Part shown: one piece after another, positions 8,267 through 10,610 of the stretch
Layout: each line of letters starts with the position of its first letter
Position numbering within the stretch: position 1 is the stretch's first letter
NCBI GenBank assembly: GCA_964633825.1
Contig: CAZWHE010000144.1
Location: forward strand, 1-10,610
From: CAZWHE01 sp964633825
Lineage (GTDB): Bacteria > Planctomycetota > B15-G4 > CAYZWU01
Reading direction: 5' to 3'
DNA length: 10,610 nt
Program-made: the position numbers and the translations under genes
Notes under the pieces: model-generated
Seen by the model: only the letters and a program-made list of their open reading frames with translations
Told to the model about the DNA's origin: nothing
The model's database searches: none

Positions 8267-9073
8267 ATGAAGCATGATAAGTTTTTCCACCAACACCCGG
8301 TTTTCAGGGGAGAAGAGCTGGCCGAGCATCTGTCGTCCCTTGGTGAGGTCGGCAAAAGAACGCAGGAGGCTCTCTTGGCTTACTACCGAAAGACCGGCCG
8401 GGTCGTTCGGTTGCGGCGCGGGCTATATGCCGTCATTCCAGCAGGAGCCGACTCCGATACCTTTCCGATCGACCCCTTCCTCGTCACCGCGATGCTGACC
8501 AAAGATGCGGTCTTGTCACACCACACGGCTCTCGAGTTTCACGGGCGCGCTTGCTCTGTCCGGGAACACTTCATCTACTCGGCATCCCGTCCGCTGAGAC
8601 CCCTGATGTTCCGCTCCCATGCTTTTCAGGGAACGAAGTTTCCGAAGGCTCTTCGCCGCTCTGGAATGGAAAATTTCAACGTTGCGGTCAGAGAGCGCGC
8701 TGGCAAGGAGCTTCGAGTCACAAACCTGGAACGAACCCTGGTGGATACTCTGGATCGCCCGGATCTTTCAGGAAGCTGGGAGGAAATCTGGCGTTCGCTC
8801 GAGTCCGTCGAGTTCTTCGATCTCGACAGGGTCGTGGAGTACACGCTCCTGCTCGGAAACGCCACCACCGGTGCGAAGGTAGGATTCTTTCTCGAGCAGC
8901 ATCGTGAAGCCTTGATGGTAGAGGACCGACATCTCAAGGAACTTCACGGCCTGAGGCCCCGGCAACCGCATTATCTGGACCGCGCCAAGCGAACCCCCGG
9001 CCGTCTCGTATCTGAATGGAACCTGGTAGTCCCTAGAGATGTGCTCGAACGGACGTGGGGAGAAGTGCTATGA
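8267..9073 (+). CDS. abiEi: AbiEi-family antitoxin / transcriptional autorepressor (type IV toxin-antitoxin)
   Basis: The product is 267 aa. An N-terminal winged-helix domain (about 8-60: PVFRGEELAEHL, then RTQEALLAYYRKTGRVVRLRRGLYAV) is the DNA-binding part and ends in the typical VRLRRGLY wing. LTKDAVLSHHTALEFHG (about 80-96) and VTNLERTLVDTLDRPDLSG (about 147-165) are hallmarks of the C-terminal AbiEi domain that neutralises AbiEii toxicity. It acts in the cytoplasm as antitoxin and autorepressor. ATG 8267 is preferred: the in-frame ATG at 8231 lies at the predicted P2 start, so only P1 transcripts could use it, and neither has a clear Shine-Dalgarno. The stop overlaps the toxin start in an ATGA. 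Base composition is visibly less GC-rich than in the flanking core genes, consistent with horizontal acquisition. Confidence 0.85.
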   Translation: MKHDKFFHQHPVFRGEELAEHLSSLGEVGKRTQEALLAYYRKTGRVVRLRRGLYAVIPAGADSDTFPIDPFLVTAMLTKDAVLSHHTALEFHGRACSVREHFIYSASRPLRPLMFRSHAFQGTKFPKALRRSGMENFNVAVRERAGKELRVTNLERTLVDTLDRPDLSGSWEEIWRSLESVEFFDLDRVVEYTLLLGNATTGAKVGFFLEQHREALMVEDRHLKELHGLRPRQPHYLDRAKRTPGRLVSEWNLVVPRDVLERTWGEVL

Positions 9074-10041
9074 AAATCTCCCCTGAAAAGCTGGCTGCTG
9101 AAGCGGAAGCGTCCGGATTCAGACCCGACGTACTCGAAAAAGTCGCTCTCCTGCTTGAATTGCTCGACGCTTTTCGAAGCCATCCCTTTCTCAAAAGAAA
9201 ACTGGCCCTCAAAGGCGGGACGGCCTTGAATTTATTCGTCTTCCATGTCCCGCGGCTCTCCGTCGATATTGATTTGAATTATGTGGGAGCCGAAGATCGC
9301 GATGCCATGCTCGCCGATCGACCCAAGATCGAGCAGGCGGTCCAGGCGGTTTTTGCACGTGAGGACTTCGAGGTCAGACGAATGCCCGAAGAGCACGCCG
9401 GAGGCAAGTGGTTGCTGCGGTATGAAAGCGCTTCCGGCCAGACCGGCAACCTCGAAGTGGACGTCAACTTCATGTTCCGCGTCCCGTTATGGCCGGTGAC
9501 GTATTGCAGCTCTCAACCTGTCGGTTCTTGGCGGGCCACGGGAATCCCGGTACTGGACCGCCATGAATTGGCAGCCGGAAAGCTCGCGGCATTGTTGGCG
9601 CGCAGGCAGGCGAAAGACTTTTACGACGGCTTCAGAATTCTCCGGATGGACGACCTCGATCTCCATCGACTTCGTATCGCATTCGTCGTCTACGGTGCAA
9701 TGAACAGGAAGGATTGGAGAACGGTCTCTGCGGAGGACCTAGACATTGACGCCGCTCAGTTGGCCAGACAGCTGGTCCCCTTGTTGCGCGCCAACGAAGC
9801 AGAGGTTCATACGAAATCAGCGGAATATTGGGTGCACTTTGTAAAGGAATGCAAAGCGGGCTTATCGGCAGTACTGCCTTTCACAGATTCCGAGTGGGCA
9901 TTCTTGGATCTGCTTCTTAACCAAGGGGTGATCGACTCGACATTGCTGACGGCTGATGCATCCCTCCAGAAGCGCATACAAAACCAGCCGCTTCTCGAAT
10001 GGAAGGCTATCAATGTGCGCCGTCACAAGGGGCTGGCTTGA
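9070..10041 (+). CDS. abiEii: AbiEii/AbiGii nucleotidyltransferase toxin
   Basis: A predicted nucleotidyltransferase of the DNA polymerase beta-like superfamily and the toxin partner of AbiEi, giving growth arrest that can abort phage infection. The product is 323 aa. Motif I is KGGTALNL (48-55), followed by the metal-binding DID of LSVDIDLNY (D66, D68) and the third acidic residue in LEVDVNF (D131). HELAAGKLAALLARR (165-179) and KDFYDGFRIL (182-191) match the conserved motif HELxxxKxxAL...R...KDxYD. The C-terminal third is helical and less conserved. GGGGAG (9057-9062) precedes the ATG by seven bases, and the start overlaps the abiEi stop (ATGA at 9070-9073), ensuring coupled synthesis. All catalytic motifs are intact, so the toxin looks functional. 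Confidence 0.9.
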   Translation: MKISPEKLAAEAEASGFRPDVLEKVALLLELLDAFRSHPFLKRKLALKGGTALNLFVFHVPRLSVDIDLNYVGAEDRDAMLADRPKIEQAVQAVFAREDFEVRRMPEEHAGGKWLLRYESASGQTGNLEVDVNFMFRVPLWPVTYCSSQPVGSWRATGIPVLDRHELAAGKLAALLARRQAKDFYDGFRILRMDDLDLHRLRIAFVVYGAMNRKDWRTVSAEDLDIDAAQLARQLVPLLRANEAEVHTKSAEYWVHFVKECKAGLSAVLPFTDSEWAFLDLLLNQGVIDSTLLTADASLQKRIQNQPLLEWKAINVRRHKGLA

Positions 10042-10153
10042 TAAAACCAGCACGCTTCCGGGCGGTTACGATTCGACCCGCCGCTGGAAATCGTTTTATT
10101 ACACCCAGCAATCTTAGCAAAGCCGATATGTTTCCTTTTCTCACCCCCCCCGA

Positions 10154-10610
10154 CTACGGAGTGGCATATCGCACGGAATAGGGTTCCGCCCGGGCCGTGA
10201 CGTATGCTGCAGAGATATTGGAAAGCTGGCGGAGATGAAAAAGGTCGTGCAGCACCCATGAGGCGAGAAGGTCCCCGGCTTTGATCGCACCGAATTTAGG
10301 GTGTTCGTAGGCTTGGTTCCAATCAGGTTGATCCAGGCCTTGGAGCCAATGAATCGATGCGGTCCTCTCCTTTCGGAAGTCTTCCAACGTCCTTTGGGGG
10401 TTCCGGTCGTTGTAATCCCTTTTCTTCGCCCAGCCCTCGGGGTCGATGGGAGGCCACTCCCTGCCCGGGTCCTCGAGCAGGAGACAGAGCCTTTTCCGGA
10501 AGTCGTCCCGTTCCTCGTCGCAGAGATGGCTCATCACTTCGAGGACCGACCACTTGCCGGGCTCCGGCTTCCAGCGTGCCCTTTCCGCGGGCATTCCCCG
10601 GAAAAAAACG
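10154..10610 (-). CDS. DinB-like four-helix-bundle protein, 5' end outside window
   Basis: A DinB/YfiT-type putative metal-dependent thiol hydrolase or transferase. Visible motifs are RWKPEPGKWSVLEVMSHL, with the first conserved His, and VLHDLFHLRQL near the C-terminus, giving HxxxH. Counted from the ATG at 10594 these are H23, H116 and H120, the usual metal-binding triad. The frame stays open through 10610, and the family normally has another helix before the WxPxPGKWS motif, so the true start lies beyond the window. The substrate is unknown; members include bacillithiol/mycothiol-linked transferases and DNA-damage-inducible proteins. It converges on abiEii, with a 112-base gap (10042-10153) in which I see no clear terminator, only a weak GGCGG/CCGCC stem at 10061-10082. 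Confidence 0.85.
   Translation of the reverse strand, partial: VFFRGMPAERARWKPEPGKWSVLEVMSHLCDEERDDFRKRLCLLLEDPGREWPPIDPEGWAKKRDYNDRNPQRTLEDFRKERTASIHWLQGLDQPDWNQAYEHPKFGAIKAGDLLASWVLHDLFHLRQLSNISAAYVTARAEPYSVRYATP

Noticed and set aside
10061..10082. GGCGG/CCGCC stem after abiEii as a terminator
   Set aside because: Only five pairs, a long loop and no adjacent T-run on either strand.

Overview
The window reads as a GC-rich chromosome segment from an anaerobic or microaerophilic Gram-negative-type bacterium. The evidence is a rubredoxin/flavodiiron O2-detoxification pair, a lipoprotein-type MltA murein hydrolase, and a reading frame that makes sense only if an internal UGA is decoded as selenocysteine. 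A Desulfobacterota-like or neighbouring lineage would fit, but the sequence alone does not fix the taxonomy.

Positions 1-3652 (+) hold a tightly packed cassette: the 3' part of an adenosine deaminase, a ~59-aa protein of unknown function, biosynthetic arginine decarboxylase SpeA, and a class III (SIRT5/CobB-like) sirtuin. The last two junctions are ATGA overlaps, so translational coupling is likely. The theme is purine/polyamine metabolism plus NAD-dependent protein deacylation.

Positions 3683-5377 (-) hold the most interesting locus. A secreted thioredoxin-fold domain is fused to a predicted seven-bladed beta-propeller. An in-frame TGA (5188-5186, minus strand) sits exactly at the first Cys position of a WCxxC redox motif, giving W-U-G-G-C. 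The frame stays open for about 500 codons after it. A signal peptide and a strong Shine-Dalgarno lie upstream, and a SECIS-like hairpin follows the TGA. An ordinary gene caller would cut this gene and annotate only the propeller.

Positions 5378-5446 are a short divergent control region with a 16-bp palindrome and an extended -10 box close to the start of mltA. mltA (5447-6664, +) is followed by rubredoxin (6686-6847) and an A-type flavodiiron protein (6883-8058), which together form an electron-donor/oxygen-reductase pair.

Positions 8059-10041 look like an accessory insertion. An AT-rich control region (32.5% GC over 8141-8260) carries two consensus-quality sigma70 promoters, each with an ACCCA...TGGGT palindrome over its -10 box. 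It drives a complete AbiEi/AbiEii type IV toxin-antitoxin (abortive infection) pair. The architecture suggests autorepression by AbiEi at duplicated promoter-operators.

Positions 10154-10610 (-) hold a DinB-like metal-binding four-helix protein whose N-terminus lies outside the window.
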